From the NCBI RefSeq assembly GCF_014904755.1, contig NZ_JACZFQ010000016.1, forward strand, positions 1 to 64,000: 64,000 nt of DNA. The letters run 5' to 3'. This document shows positions 8,219 through 15,599 of the stretch, in pieces. The notes under the pieces were generated by a model. The model was not told where the DNA came from, did not search any database, and saw only the letters and a program-made list of their open reading frames with translations. A program made the translations under genes and the position numbers. Origin of the DNA: Neoluteolibacter marinus. GTDB lineage: Bacteria; Verrucomicrobiota; Verrucomicrobiia; Verrucomicrobiales; Akkermansiaceae. The first letter of the stretch is position 1; every line of letters starts with the position of its first letter.

Positions 8219-8440
8219 TCACTCGCAGCCTGCGATCCCTAGCGCTCTGGCGACGTCCGCGGGGTTGAACCGAACGGTTCGACCGTGGCGGAATGCGGCC
8301 ACGATCTTCCCTTCAGCCTCCCAAAGCAGAATGGTCCGGGCCGAGACTTGGAGTGCTTCGGCAACTTGTGTGGCGGTCGAGAACTCCGGGAGAGGCATCC
8401 CGGCTTGGTCCCGCAGCATCGAGCTTGGTCGCTTCTCCAT
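8219..8440 (-). CDS. Excisionase-like helix-turn-helix protein (HTH_17/MerR-type)
   Basis: I chose the ATG at 8440 (MEKRPSSMLRDQAGM; 73 residues); a second ATG seven codons later is possible. Residues about 20-70 form the HTH_17 fold used by excisionases and AlpA-like regulators: TATQVAEALQVSARTILLWE, followed by the wing GKIVAAFRHGRTVRF and NPADVARALG. Its place, first in the leftward set and just before the Rep-like gene, is typical for a small DNA-binding protein controlling excision or replication of an integrated element. Confidence 0.75.
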   Translation of the reverse strand: MEKRPSSMLRDQAGMPLPEFSTATQVAEALQVSARTILLWEAEGKIVAAFRHGRTVRFNPADVARALGIAGCE

Positions 8441-8587
8441 GTCCCCAATGGGTCGGGGAAGTTGGCAAGATGCAAGGCGAAAAAATTTCACAAGTCTCTG
8501 AAGAAGAGCTATATGCGTGGTGTTGGGTGGGTGGGTGGTGGACCCGTGGTGAACATCTCTATCTTGGGTCTCAGGAAGCTGTGATCA

Positions 8588-8601
8588 GAGCGTGAACGCT
8601 C
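8588..8601. promoter_or_regulatory. 14-bp palindrome, possible operator
   Basis: The sequence GAGCGT-GA-ACGCTC is a perfect 6-bp inverted repeat in the gap between the leftward HTH gene and the rightward orphan gene. Two further GTGAAC copies lie nearby (8549-8554 and 8634-8639), besides the one inside the palindrome. It could be a binding site for one of the element's HTH proteins. There is no direct evidence. Confidence 0.25.
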
Positions 8602-8643
8602 CTCCAATACCTGCACTTCAGAATGAACAGGGCGTGAACAGCT

Positions 8644-8923
8644 ATGGTGGACCGCTGCGAGGCGTTGGAACTCCTGAAAAAAATGACCCATTCCAGGTCT
8701 GGTCCCCGAAATCGGAGAGCTGCTTCGGGTTCCTATCGATTCACGTGAGCGGTTCCTGACGTGGATCAATTCGTTGCTTGCCGTGCTCGATCTGGCCGAA
8801 GGCAACGGGAATTCGAAGTCGCTGACGACGGATGGACCTTTTACCAGAGAGTCTTCTCTGCAGCGGAAGACCAGGATCACGCAGCAGCATGATTTCGTTG
8901 CTACGGGAGTGGGAATTCCCTAG
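8644..8923 (+). pseudogene. Possible frameshifted small gene
   Basis: An ATG at 8644 opens a short frame (MVDRCEALELLKKMTH). The protein-like signal then continues in another frame from about 8694: LVPEIGELLRVPIDSRERF, then TWINSLLAVLDLAEG, ending at a TAG at 8921. The second part looks helical and coding but has no start of its own, being preceded by a stop. It may be one broken gene of about 90 codons. The rest of the gap 8441-8954 shows only the small palindrome noted separately. Confidence 0.3.
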
Positions 8924-8954
8924 AAGCGCGAGTCCCCAGCAAAAGGACGAGAAA

Positions 8955-9779
8955 ATGGAGGGCGTGAATGATGATCCAAGAATTCAGCTGATTGGGAAAG
9001 TAATCGATCTTCTTAAGAACGATCACTCTCCTCTAGTTGATGCGATGCGCCGTTCCGATCAATGGGTGTCGGATCTTTTCGAGGATGCCGAGCTGCTTCT
9101 CAAGAAATCGGAGGATCACCTTGGGAGACGTGTACATGCCTATCAGCTTTTCAAAGAAAATGGACCTCTAATGAGCGCAAGGGAGATTGAATCGCGGTTC
9201 AAGGAGGTTGGATGGAAGGGGAAGGTCTCGGGGCATGTCAAGATCAGGGAAAGAAACAGAATGCTGCTCCGTAAGGTGGAGAGCGAAGTTAACCGAAGGC
9301 TTTCGTTGCTTCAGTATTACCATCAAAAAAAGTTGTCTCTTTGGGATGCGGGGGAGGCGATGTCCGTGAGGCTGAAAAGGGGGGTTTCCGAGCTTGTCAA
9401 TGGGCTTTCGATTGAAGAGTTGGTGGCGGACGTTGAGTTATTCAAGGAGGGGATTGTTCGCCACGTGGAAGAAATGTTGGATGGGCGGCTCAGGGAAGGT
9501 TGCGAGAAATATATAGTGGAAGATCCCCCTGCAATGTTTGCTGTTTCAAGATTCATGGATTTTGTCTGCAATTCTCCGACTTTGGATGGATTTATTGTCG
9601 GGGGTGAAGCAGAGCGAGTTCGGCCATATGAGCTGTATCTTTTTGCTAGTCAGGAGGGAATTGATGAGGAGTTTTGGACGTCAACCTTGGATCGAATCAT
9701 GGATGTGGATTTGGTGCCGCGATACAAGGGATTCTTGTCGATCTTGGAGACCTATGCGGCTGGGGGAGATGGTGCGTAG
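8955..9779 (+). CDS. AT-rich orphan gene of unknown function
   Basis: This is a 274-residue protein from the ATG at 8955, chosen because a purine-rich AAAGGACGA lies 5-13 bases upstream. The frame is open further upstream, but there it overlaps a broken gene in another frame. The sequence is mostly helical and highly charged: RIQLIGKVIDLLKNDHSPL near the start, a coiled stretch around VKIRERNRMLLRKVESE, and a C-terminal LDRIMDVDLVPRYKGFLSI. There is no signal peptide, membrane helix or known motif. Its base composition (many TTT, ATT and AAA codons) is clearly lower in GC than all neighbours, a sign of recent acquisition as cargo. The function is not recognisable. Confidence 0.7.
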   Translation: MEGVNDDPRIQLIGKVIDLLKNDHSPLVDAMRRSDQWVSDLFEDAELLLKKSEDHLGRRVHAYQLFKENGPLMSAREIESRFKEVGWKGKVSGHVKIRERNRMLLRKVESEVNRRLSLLQYYHQKKLSLWDAGEAMSVRLKRGVSELVNGLSIEELVADVELFKEGIVRHVEEMLDGRLREGCEKYIVEDPPAMFAVSRFMDFVCNSPTLDGFIVGGEAERVRPYELYLFASQEGIDEEFWTSTLDRIMDVDLVPRYKGFLSILETYAAGGDGA

Positions 9780-9841
9780 TTTGGAAGAAACTAACCCAGA
9801 TGGCGCTGTTGATGAGTTTCGGGGTGCGGCATGGTTACGTC

Positions 9842-10311
9842 ATGGATTTGACCAAGTCGAAATGAGGGATTGTTGGTCGCTGATTTCGCGCGACAATACG
9901 TTGGCGTCTGGGGGGGGCTAGGTGGACTTTCGCAAATTTCACAATGGTATTCTCCAGATGCTGCGGACTGGGCGGAGTGGGAGGACCTGCCTGAACGGTA
10001 TGCCTCACCAATGACCGTGTCGCGGAGATTTCAAGAGTGGGAATAACAGGGAGTGATGCGAACGATACTCCGGTCACTGGCAGTCCATTTCCCGGTCCGC
10101 GGCAAACTCGATCTGAGAGAGTGCTTTTTCGATGCGACCATTGGCTCTGTGATGAAGGGGTGTTGGAATCGTTAAATTCCGCAAAAGGAATCGAACGCTG
10201 CTCGGGGCGATGGCTGGCCGTCCCGTTGGTACAGGTCAAGATTTGCCCGCTGCCGCAAGCAGGACTGCGGAGATCGTGGTGCGTAAGCGAGCTGGGACAA
10301 CGGCAGGGTAA
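9842..10311 (+). pseudogene. Degenerate IS5-family transposase
   Basis: Pieces in shifting frames on the plus strand match the order of an IS5-family (IS427/IS1031-like) transposase: MDLTKSK at 9842; FRKFHNGILQMLRTG about 9925-9970; then in another frame EDLPERYASPMTVSRRFQEW ending at 10046; then LRSLAVHFPVRGKLDLRECF with FFDATIGS at about 10068-10150. The FDAT segment corresponds to the first catalytic Asp region. Several stops and frameshifts and the absence of the downstream half make it non-functional. It abuts the 3' end of the integrase gene and fills almost all of the gap 9780-10325. Confidence 0.65.
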
Positions 10312-10325
10312 TGACTTCGGCTGTG

Positions 10326-11546
10326 TCAGACGGCCACGATGCTGGGAACTTCTTCGCCCTTGGGTCTGATTTTGAAGAACTCGATGGCGTCCTTCTTGCT
10401 CGCCCGGCCGATGTAATGCTCCCGCAAGACGGAGGGATTCTGGGTGTGGCCAAACTCGAACAGCAGGCTTTCGAGAGGTGCTCCGGCTGCCACGGCATAC
10501 GAAGCATGGGAGTGTCGGAGGGCGTTTTGTGGCCACCGTCCCAGCGTGGGAACTGGAAGTTGCTCCGGCTCGGAGCCATTTTCGGCTGCTGCTTGCGCTG
10601 CCTGCTTCTCAAGCAGTCGGGAGTCGAGGTTCCAGCCTGCGAGTCTACGGCATGCCTTGTCGACCTCGCGCCAGTTGGGGCATGGCGAATAGGGGTAGAT
10701 GGCGAGCCAAGCGCTGAGGGTGGGGTGGGGGTTGATATGCCGGCGCCGGCCCCTCTTGGTGATGTCAGCCGACATTTCGATCCCGCCCTCGGTCACATGT
10801 CGTGCCTCCAGTCGTCTGAGTTCCTCCACCCGGATCCCGGCGAAGAGCTGGAGGGCGTAGGAGGCAACCGCGTCGGGGTAGTGGGCCTCCGCGACCTGCA
10901 AGAGGCACTTGGCCTCCGTTGGTGTGAGGATGGCGATCTCGTTTTGGTGGCGCCCGTTTTTCGGTGCCTCGACGGCCTTGAAGACGTCGGCATCGCACCA
11001 TCCCTTCTTCGCTGCCCATCTCCAGAAGGCTCTGGCGTTCCGGATTCGGCCGAGCACGGCCGCGCCGGTGATGCCGGGAGGGGCGATGATGTTCTGGATG
11101 TCCTCGGCGCCGATGGATGTGAGGAGGGTGTCGTTGAATGCTGCCTTGAGCTTCCTCGAAACCTGACGGTATCCATCGAGTGTGCGAGCACGCAGTCCCT
11201 CGCAAGCAAGGAGCCAGGCATCAATGGCCTCGTTCGCCGGCTTGCTGGCGTTCTCCCGCTCCTTGATCTCGGCGACCATCCTGGCCGCCTCGACCAGCGA
11301 GATCCTCCACGGTTTTAAGATCTTCTCCGCTTGGGTTGCCGCCTCGGCGAGGCTCGGTCGGATGATCGCGGCGGCCTCGCCGTGCTGCTTGTACTTCTCT
11401 CGCAGCTCCGATGCGTACTGCTGGGCCTTGTCCCTCGTCTGATGGAAATACCGCTCGCGCTTGCCGGACTCGGCGAGGCTCGCCGGCACGTTCACCCGCC
11501 ATCCTTCGGACGTCTTGACGACGGTGAACTGGGGCCGCTTCGGCAT
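10326..11546 (-). CDS. Tyrosine recombinase / phage-type integrase
   Basis: This is a 406-residue protein. The N-terminal part carries an arm-binding-like region (FTVVKTSEGWRVNVPASL) and a long helix. The SAM-like core-binding domain lies around residues 100-190. The catalytic domain shows the first Arg in FAGIRVEELRRLEA, the His-Arg region as QNALRHSHASYAVAAG, and the C-terminal FGHTQNPSVLREHYIG with the nucleophilic Tyr. The HxxR box is atypical (LRHSHAS), but this form is common in verrucomicrobial integrases. The gene starts 150 bases from a tRNA-Leu 3' fragment that marks the likely attachment site. It should catalyse integration and excision of the 1-11.7 kb element. Confidence 0.9.
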   Translation of the reverse strand: MPKRPQFTVVKTSEGWRVNVPASLAESGKRERYFHQTRDKAQQYASELREKYKQHGEAAAIIRPSLAEAATQAEKILKPWRISLVEAARMVAEIKERENASKPANEAIDAWLLACEGLRARTLDGYRQVSRKLKAAFNDTLLTSIGAEDIQNIIAPPGITGAAVLGRIRNARAFWRWAAKKGWCDADVFKAVEAPKNGRHQNEIAILTPTEAKCLLQVAEAHYPDAVASYALQLFAGIRVEELRRLEARHVTEGGIEMSADITKRGRRRHINPHPTLSAWLAIYPYSPCPNWREVDKACRRLAGWNLDSRLLEKQAAQAAAENGSEPEQLPVPTLGRWPQNALRHSHASYAVAAGAPLESLLFEFGHTQNPSVLREHYIGRASKKDAIEFFKIRPKGEEVPSIVAV

Positions 11547-11698
11547 GGCCTAACGATGGGCTGGCGCTGCGGATTCTAGCAACTCAAACACGGAGGATTT
11601 CCTGCCCGTATTGCCCTTAAAATCCGAGAAGTAGCGGAATTCAGAGAAAATGCGGAGTGTAAGTTCCTGAGTAAGAGGTGTGGCGATATTCTACTACA

Positions 11699-11754
11699 GA
11701 CTTAAAATCCGTTGCAGGGCAACCTGCGTGCCGGTTCGAGTCCGGCCGGTGGCA
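11699..11754 (+). other. tRNA-Leu(UAA) 3' fragment, likely attachment site (element end)
   Basis: The 56 bases contain the anticodon loop CTTAAAA (anticodon UAA), a long type-II variable arm (GCAGG-GCAA-CCTGC), a perfect T arm (GCCGG-TTCGAGT-CCGGC at 11730-11746), the 3' acceptor strand CGGTGGC and the discriminator A. The matching 5' acceptor GCCACCG and D arm are missing upstream, and the 5' half of the anticodon stem has a mismatch. So this is only the 3' part of a tRNA gene, as left by site-specific integration into a tRNA. The adjacent integrase supports this reading. The intact tRNA would be at the other end, outside the window. Confidence 0.75.
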
Positions 11755-11896
11755 CGAGTCGATGAACAGAACAGCGTGGTTGAAGCCGCAAGCCGGTCGG
11801 GTCACCGGACTGATTGAATCGGCGATCAGGGGCGCTTGGGGCCGTGGTTTCGCCCTGTCGGAATCCGCCTTCGGTGGAGGTCCTGCGAGATTTTGT

Positions 11897-12208
11897 TCAG
11901 TGCCCCCTTCGCGCGGCAGGGGCGCGGCCGGAGAGGATGGCAAACCTTTCCCGCTCGTTGCGCTTGCGCAGGCGGGCATTGAACGCCGACTGGAAGACCC
12001 GTCCGACAAGGTAGAAAAAGAGCACCCCGATTCCGGTGGCGACAAGAACCTGGACCGTCGACTTGGGGATCCTCGGGCCAAAGGTGAGACAGATGAGAAT
12101 CACCGCCCCCATGAAGACCCACAGCGCGTTGCGGAACCCGCGTCGGACGTCCTGGCGGAGGGCGCGGATCTCAGCGGCCAGCAGATCAACTTGGCGTTCT
12201 TCTTGCAT
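11897..12208 (-). CDS. Small membrane protein of unknown function
   Basis: This is 103 residues from the ATG at 12208 (MQEERQVDLLAAEIRALRQD). A charged N-terminal helix (residues 1-25) is followed by two membrane helices: ALWVFMGAVILICLTF at about 29-44 and VLVATGIGVLFFYLVG at about 54-69. A very basic C-terminal tail ends it. The longer open frame upstream has no protein-like composition. It is the first apparent backbone gene after the tRNA fragment. No family recognised. Confidence 0.55.
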   Translation of the reverse strand: MQEERQVDLLAAEIRALRQDVRRGFRNALWVFMGAVILICLTFGPRIPKSTVQVLVATGIGVLFFYLVGRVFQSAFNARLRKRNERERFAILSGRAPAARRGH

Positions 12209-12327
12209 AACATCCGGAGCATTAGATGACTCGCCGGACGGCGGCAAGGATCGTCTTTCCCTGTGCTCCCCGGACGGGACACGAAAGAATGTCCCAAGAG
12301 CTTGCGAACTGCCTCGTTTAACAGGGC

Positions 12328-12774
12328 ATGAGGACAAGACGCTTCCAATTGCCCGGGAACATGGATCCGCGGGGTGACGCGGCGTCCTTGGTGGATATCT
12401 CGTTTCTACTCCTGATCTTCTTCGTCGTGACCTCGACGATCCTGAAAAAGGAAGCGGATCTCGACCTGGCAATCCCGCCGCCCGGGGAAAGCGATCCGGT
12501 TCCCGCACTGCCCGTTTGGATCACCATTGCCGCGGACGGATCGGTGGCGCTGGGAAAGGGGGAAGGAACGATGCCGATGGCCGCAGATGACCGGATGAGC
12601 GAGCTCTCGGGGCATCTCGCCATGGCAAGGGACGCGGCAAAACCGGAGAATCTGCCGGTGGTTCTGGACGTGGCCGACGGGGCGAGCCAAGGGAGCTTCA
12701 TCGCGGTGCTCGACTGCCTCGCGGGGCTGGGGATCGGTCAGGTGACAATGCTCGAGTCGGGAGGCGAGCCGTGA
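12328..12774 (+). CDS. ExbD/TolR-family biopolymer transport protein
   Basis: This is a 148-residue protein. A short cytoplasmic N-terminus is followed by one membrane helix containing the conserved ASLVDISFLLLIFFVV (about residues 19-34), with the channel Asp of the ExbD/TolR family. The periplasmic part has the usual beta-alpha pattern (ITIAADGSVALG, then VLDVADGASQGSFIAVLDCL). ExbD works with an ExbB-type proton channel to energise outer-membrane or cell-envelope work. No exbB or tonB gene lies next to it here, which is unusual. It converges on the membrane coiled-coil gene at 12781. Confidence 0.85.
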   Translation: MRTRRFQLPGNMDPRGDAASLVDISFLLLIFFVVTSTILKKEADLDLAIPPPGESDPVPALPVWITIAADGSVALGKGEGTMPMAADDRMSELSGHLAMARDAAKPENLPVVLDVADGASQGSFIAVLDCLAGLGIGQVTMLESGGEP

Positions 12775-12780
12775 CCCGGC

Positions 12781-13611
12781 TCACTGGCCGACTTCCAGGG
12801 GGGCGGCCGCGGTCAGCTCGTCGGGGATGTCGGACGGGGATGAGTCGAATTCCAGCGCGCTGAGCCAGTCGCGGGTCCGGTCGAGTTGGCTCGCGGCGCC
12901 GTCAATCTCGTGCGACAGCGACGTCGCATCGCGGCTGGCGAGGTGGTCGGCACGGAACAACTTCACCAGTTCGGAGATGCGCTCCTGCTCCGAGCGGGTC
13001 AGGTCGCGGCTCTCGTTCGCACCGTGGCGCTTCTCGAGGCGGGTTTTCAGCGAGGAAAGGCGGGAAGTCAGCGATTCGGCGAGCCCGGGCCGGCTGCCGG
13101 GGTCGATGGCGGCAAGCTCCTGTTCCATCGCGTCGATCTTGCGCTCGATGTCTGCGGGGTCTTCCGATTCGATGAAGCGGTCCAGCATCTCGCCGGTATG
13201 AAGCAGCCGGAGGTAGGTCCAGGCCAGGTTGGAGAGCCGCTCGCTGCGTTGGCGGACGATGGCGGGGTCGAGCCGCGGATCGCGCTGGAACTCCGCCTGG
13301 AGGGATCCGATCTCCGCGGCGAGGCGGTCGTAGCGATCGCGGGTCGAACTACGGAGTCCATCGTAAATCAGCCGCCGCTGGTAGAGGAAATCGCGGAGCC
13401 TGGCCTGGTCGTCCTGCCGGCTGCGGCCGTCCAGCCAGCGCTTGAAGAGCCGGGAGTCAGGCAGGTAGATCCAGCCGAGGGCGTAGGCGCTGAGTCCGGC
13501 GATGATGCCGATCCCGCTCACCGTGGCGATGCCGGCACCGAGCGTGAGCAGGCCGAGCCACGCGTGGTGGGGGCTCTTTGCGAAGGCCTTGAGTTTCTCG
13601 ATGCCGGTCAT
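12781..13611 (-). CDS. Membrane-anchored coiled-coil protein
   Basis: This is 276 residues from the ATG at 13611 (MTGIEKLKAFAK). Two closely spaced hydrophobic segments lie at about residues 18-52 (WLGLLTLGAGIATVSGIG and IIAGLSAYALGWIYL). A long charged helical region (about 60-250) follows, rich in Arg, Glu and Leu, with many predicted coiled-coil stretches. It lies 134 bases downstream of the substrate-binding/OmpA gene on the same strand, so the two may form an operon and a shared envelope function. No family recognised from sequence alone. Confidence 0.65.
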   Translation of the reverse strand: MTGIEKLKAFAKSPHHAWLGLLTLGAGIATVSGIGIIAGLSAYALGWIYLPDSRLFKRWLDGRSRQDDQARLRDFLYQRRLIYDGLRSSTRDRYDRLAAEIGSLQAEFQRDPRLDPAIVRQRSERLSNLAWTYLRLLHTGEMLDRFIESEDPADIERKIDAMEQELAAIDPGSRPGLAESLTSRLSSLKTRLEKRHGANESRDLTRSEQERISELVKLFRADHLASRDATSLSHEIDGAASQLDRTRDWLSALEFDSSPSDIPDELTAAAPLEVGQ

Positions 13612-13745
13612 GGAGTGGGTTCCGCGTGGTCGTTGGTCTGCCGTGCCGGCGTCCGCCGCTTGCCTGAGGTAACAGGACGAAGGTGCGTCCGGCAATAATC
13701 CAGCGCAGAGGCAAATGACTCACCGGGCGGGCCGGGCCGCGCGGC

Positions 13746-15422
13746 TCATTCGATGGTGAACCATTGGACCTCGACGCGGCGGTTGAGCTCGGAGTCCTTG
13801 CCGGCGGGTTCTTCCCAGCCGCGGCCGATCACCTCGAGGCGGTCGGCCTGGATCGAGGGATATTTGGCAAGGAGCTGTCGCTTCACCTCGTTCGCACGGC
13901 GGTTGGAGAGTTCCATGGCCTTGAGAGCCATCTTGCGGACCAGTCCTTCGCCACCGCTCTTGCGGAAGGCGTCCTTTTGCATGTCGTCAACGTGGCCGCG
14001 CAGCAGGATCATCGAGCCCGGCGAGACGCCCAGCAGGTGGTTGACGTTGGCGAGGAACTCGAGGTTCTCGTTCTTGCTCATGTCGAGGTCGGAGCTGTTG
14101 GGCAGGAAGTAGAAGCGGATGTCGCGGGTAAGGAGCGGGTCCTGCTCGATCGGGGCCTGGTCGTTGCTGCGGATCGGCTCGATCGAAGCGACCTGCGCGG
14201 AGAGCGATCCGGAGGCGGCGATGGCCTCGAGCGCCTTGGTGTCGGCGAAATGCGAAGCGGCGACCGGGGACGGCTGCAGTTCCTGTCCGTAGGCGAGGTT
14301 GGCGGTCTGATAGACCGAGGCGAAGGATCCGGCTTCATCGACAGCGCCGCGGAAGAACGCGAGGTTCTCGGGGAGGTTCGAGAGGTGGACCTTGGACAAT
14401 TCGTCGCGGGCGTCGCCGGCCGTCCATTCGTAAGCCTTGAACGCATCGGCGATGGCCTGCAGATGGGCCTCCGGATTGGCGCGGATGAGGTCGTTGTGGA
14501 GCAACATGCCCTCGATGATCTTTTCGACGATGGCGGGATTCGCCTGCGCGAAGCCCTTGTTGAAGACGAGGATGTCGGCGATGACCAGCAGGTTCCGGTT
14601 GTCGACCAGCTGGCGGGCGGCGCCTTCCGAGGCCTCGACGACTTCGGTGGTCTTCGGCGCCCAGGTGACGCAGCCGTCGATCTGGCGCGCTCCCGACCGG
14701 AGGTCCTCCAGGAAAGCATCGCCGGCTTGAAAGGCATCCTCGAGGAAGACCAGGTTTACCGCCTGGGGATCGCGGGGAAACTCCGGTCCGTCGAGCCGCT
14801 TGACGGGCAGGCCCGCTTCCTGGGCGAGGTAGCGGATGAAGAACTCGGCTTCGCTGAACGGGGCGGTGGCGATGGTCTTGCCCTTGAGGTCGTTCACCCG
14901 CTTGATGTCCTTGCGGACGATGATGCCGTCGGCGCCGCGGGACCAGGCGACCTGGGCGGGCACGACGCACTGCCATTGGCGGCCGTAGTTGGACAGCACG
15001 TCCGCGGTGGTGGCGGTGGCGGCGATCTTGCCGTCCTGGAGATCGGCCCACGAATCTTCCTCGCTGAGCGTGATCTTGAGCTTGAAGCCGCCCTGTTTGG
15101 TGAACCACGAATTCTCGTTGGGCTCGAGCCCGCCGTTGGCGACGATCAGGCCGGCGTAGCCCGCATACTCGGAGAGATTGATGACAATCGTGTTGTCCTG
15201 CGGGGTGTAGGGTCGCGGGGAAGGGAGGCGCGGGGCCTTGCCGGGGGCAATGAAGTCGAACCCGGAAGCGGCGGCCTCCTGGCTGTTGGCAGCGGGCACG
15301 ACGTGGGACTCGCCATGATCCGCGGTTGCCTGGTTTTCCTTCTTCCCGAGGATCCGGGTGATGGCAAACGCGGCGAGGAGCAGCACCAGCAGGGTGAAAA
15401 CGATCTTTCCGAGCTTCGTCAT
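13746..15422 (-). CDS. Periplasmic substrate-binding protein fused to OmpA peptidoglycan-binding domain
   Basis: This is a 558-residue protein. Residues about 7-24 are an uncleaved or signal-type membrane helix (IVFTLLVLLLAAFAIT). Residues about 70-400 form a type-2 periplasmic binding fold of the NMT1/SsuA kind (VNDLKGKTIATAPFSEAEFF and the ligand-pocket strand DGCVTWAP). Residues about 425-558 are an OmpA C-terminal domain (FYFLPNSSDLD, ILLRGHVDD, SNRRANEVKRQLL, LNRRVEVQW), which binds peptidoglycan. The protein would hold a solute-binding module on the cell wall. No ABC permease or ATPase is adjacent; the co-directional partner is a membrane coiled-coil protein. Related phosphate-binding/OmpA fusions exist in other bacteria. 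The ligand is unknown. Confidence 0.8.
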   Translation of the reverse strand: MTKLGKIVFTLLVLLLAAFAITRILGKKENQATADHGESHVVPAANSQEAAASGFDFIAPGKAPRLPSPRPYTPQDNTIVINLSEYAGYAGLIVANGGLEPNENSWFTKQGGFKLKITLSEEDSWADLQDGKIAATATTADVLSNYGRQWQCVVPAQVAWSRGADGIIVRKDIKRVNDLKGKTIATAPFSEAEFFIRYLAQEAGLPVKRLDGPEFPRDPQAVNLVFLEDAFQAGDAFLEDLRSGARQIDGCVTWAPKTTEVVEASEGAARQLVDNRNLLVIADILVFNKGFAQANPAIVEKIIEGMLLHNDLIRANPEAHLQAIADAFKAYEWTAGDARDELSKVHLSNLPENLAFFRGAVDEAGSFASVYQTANLAYGQELQPSPVAASHFADTKALEAIAASGSLSAQVASIEPIRSNDQAPIEQDPLLTRDIRFYFLPNSSDLDMSKNENLEFLANVNHLLGVSPGSMILLRGHVDDMQKDAFRKSGGEGLVRKMALKAMELSNRRANEVKRQLLAKYPSIQADRLEVIGRGWEEPAGKDSELNRRVEVQWFTIE

Positions 15423-15599
15423 GATGCACGGAGGATGAAGTGGGGGACGGTGCGGCGGCGATGGGAAAAAACAACCGATCTAGGAATCGGCTCGCGGCCG
15501 GTGCAGGGCGGGTCGGCCAGGTCGGTAATAGGGGCATTTGCGTTTGGGTGAGCCGACTTCTGTGCCGCGTGACCGGCGGATGTTAAGAGCTCATGTCAT

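Noticed and set aside
8549-8639. Three GTGAAC copies as iterons of a replication origin
   Set aside because: The spacing is irregular (43 and 42 bases, without flanking conservation) and the hexamer is too short to be convincing.
9835-10536. A 233-codon minus-strand frame covering the IS5 remains and the integrase 3' end
   Set aside because: The opposite strand carries recognisable transposase fragments and the integrase gene; this frame has no domain.
11650-11757. A complete tRNA-Leu gene
   Set aside because: The 5' acceptor (GCCACCG) and the D arm are absent and the anticodon stem has a mismatch; only the 3' part is present.
11678-12229. A plus-strand frame starting inside the tRNA fragment
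   Set aside because: It begins in tRNA sequence, lies opposite a more convincing small membrane-protein gene, and has no protein-like pattern.
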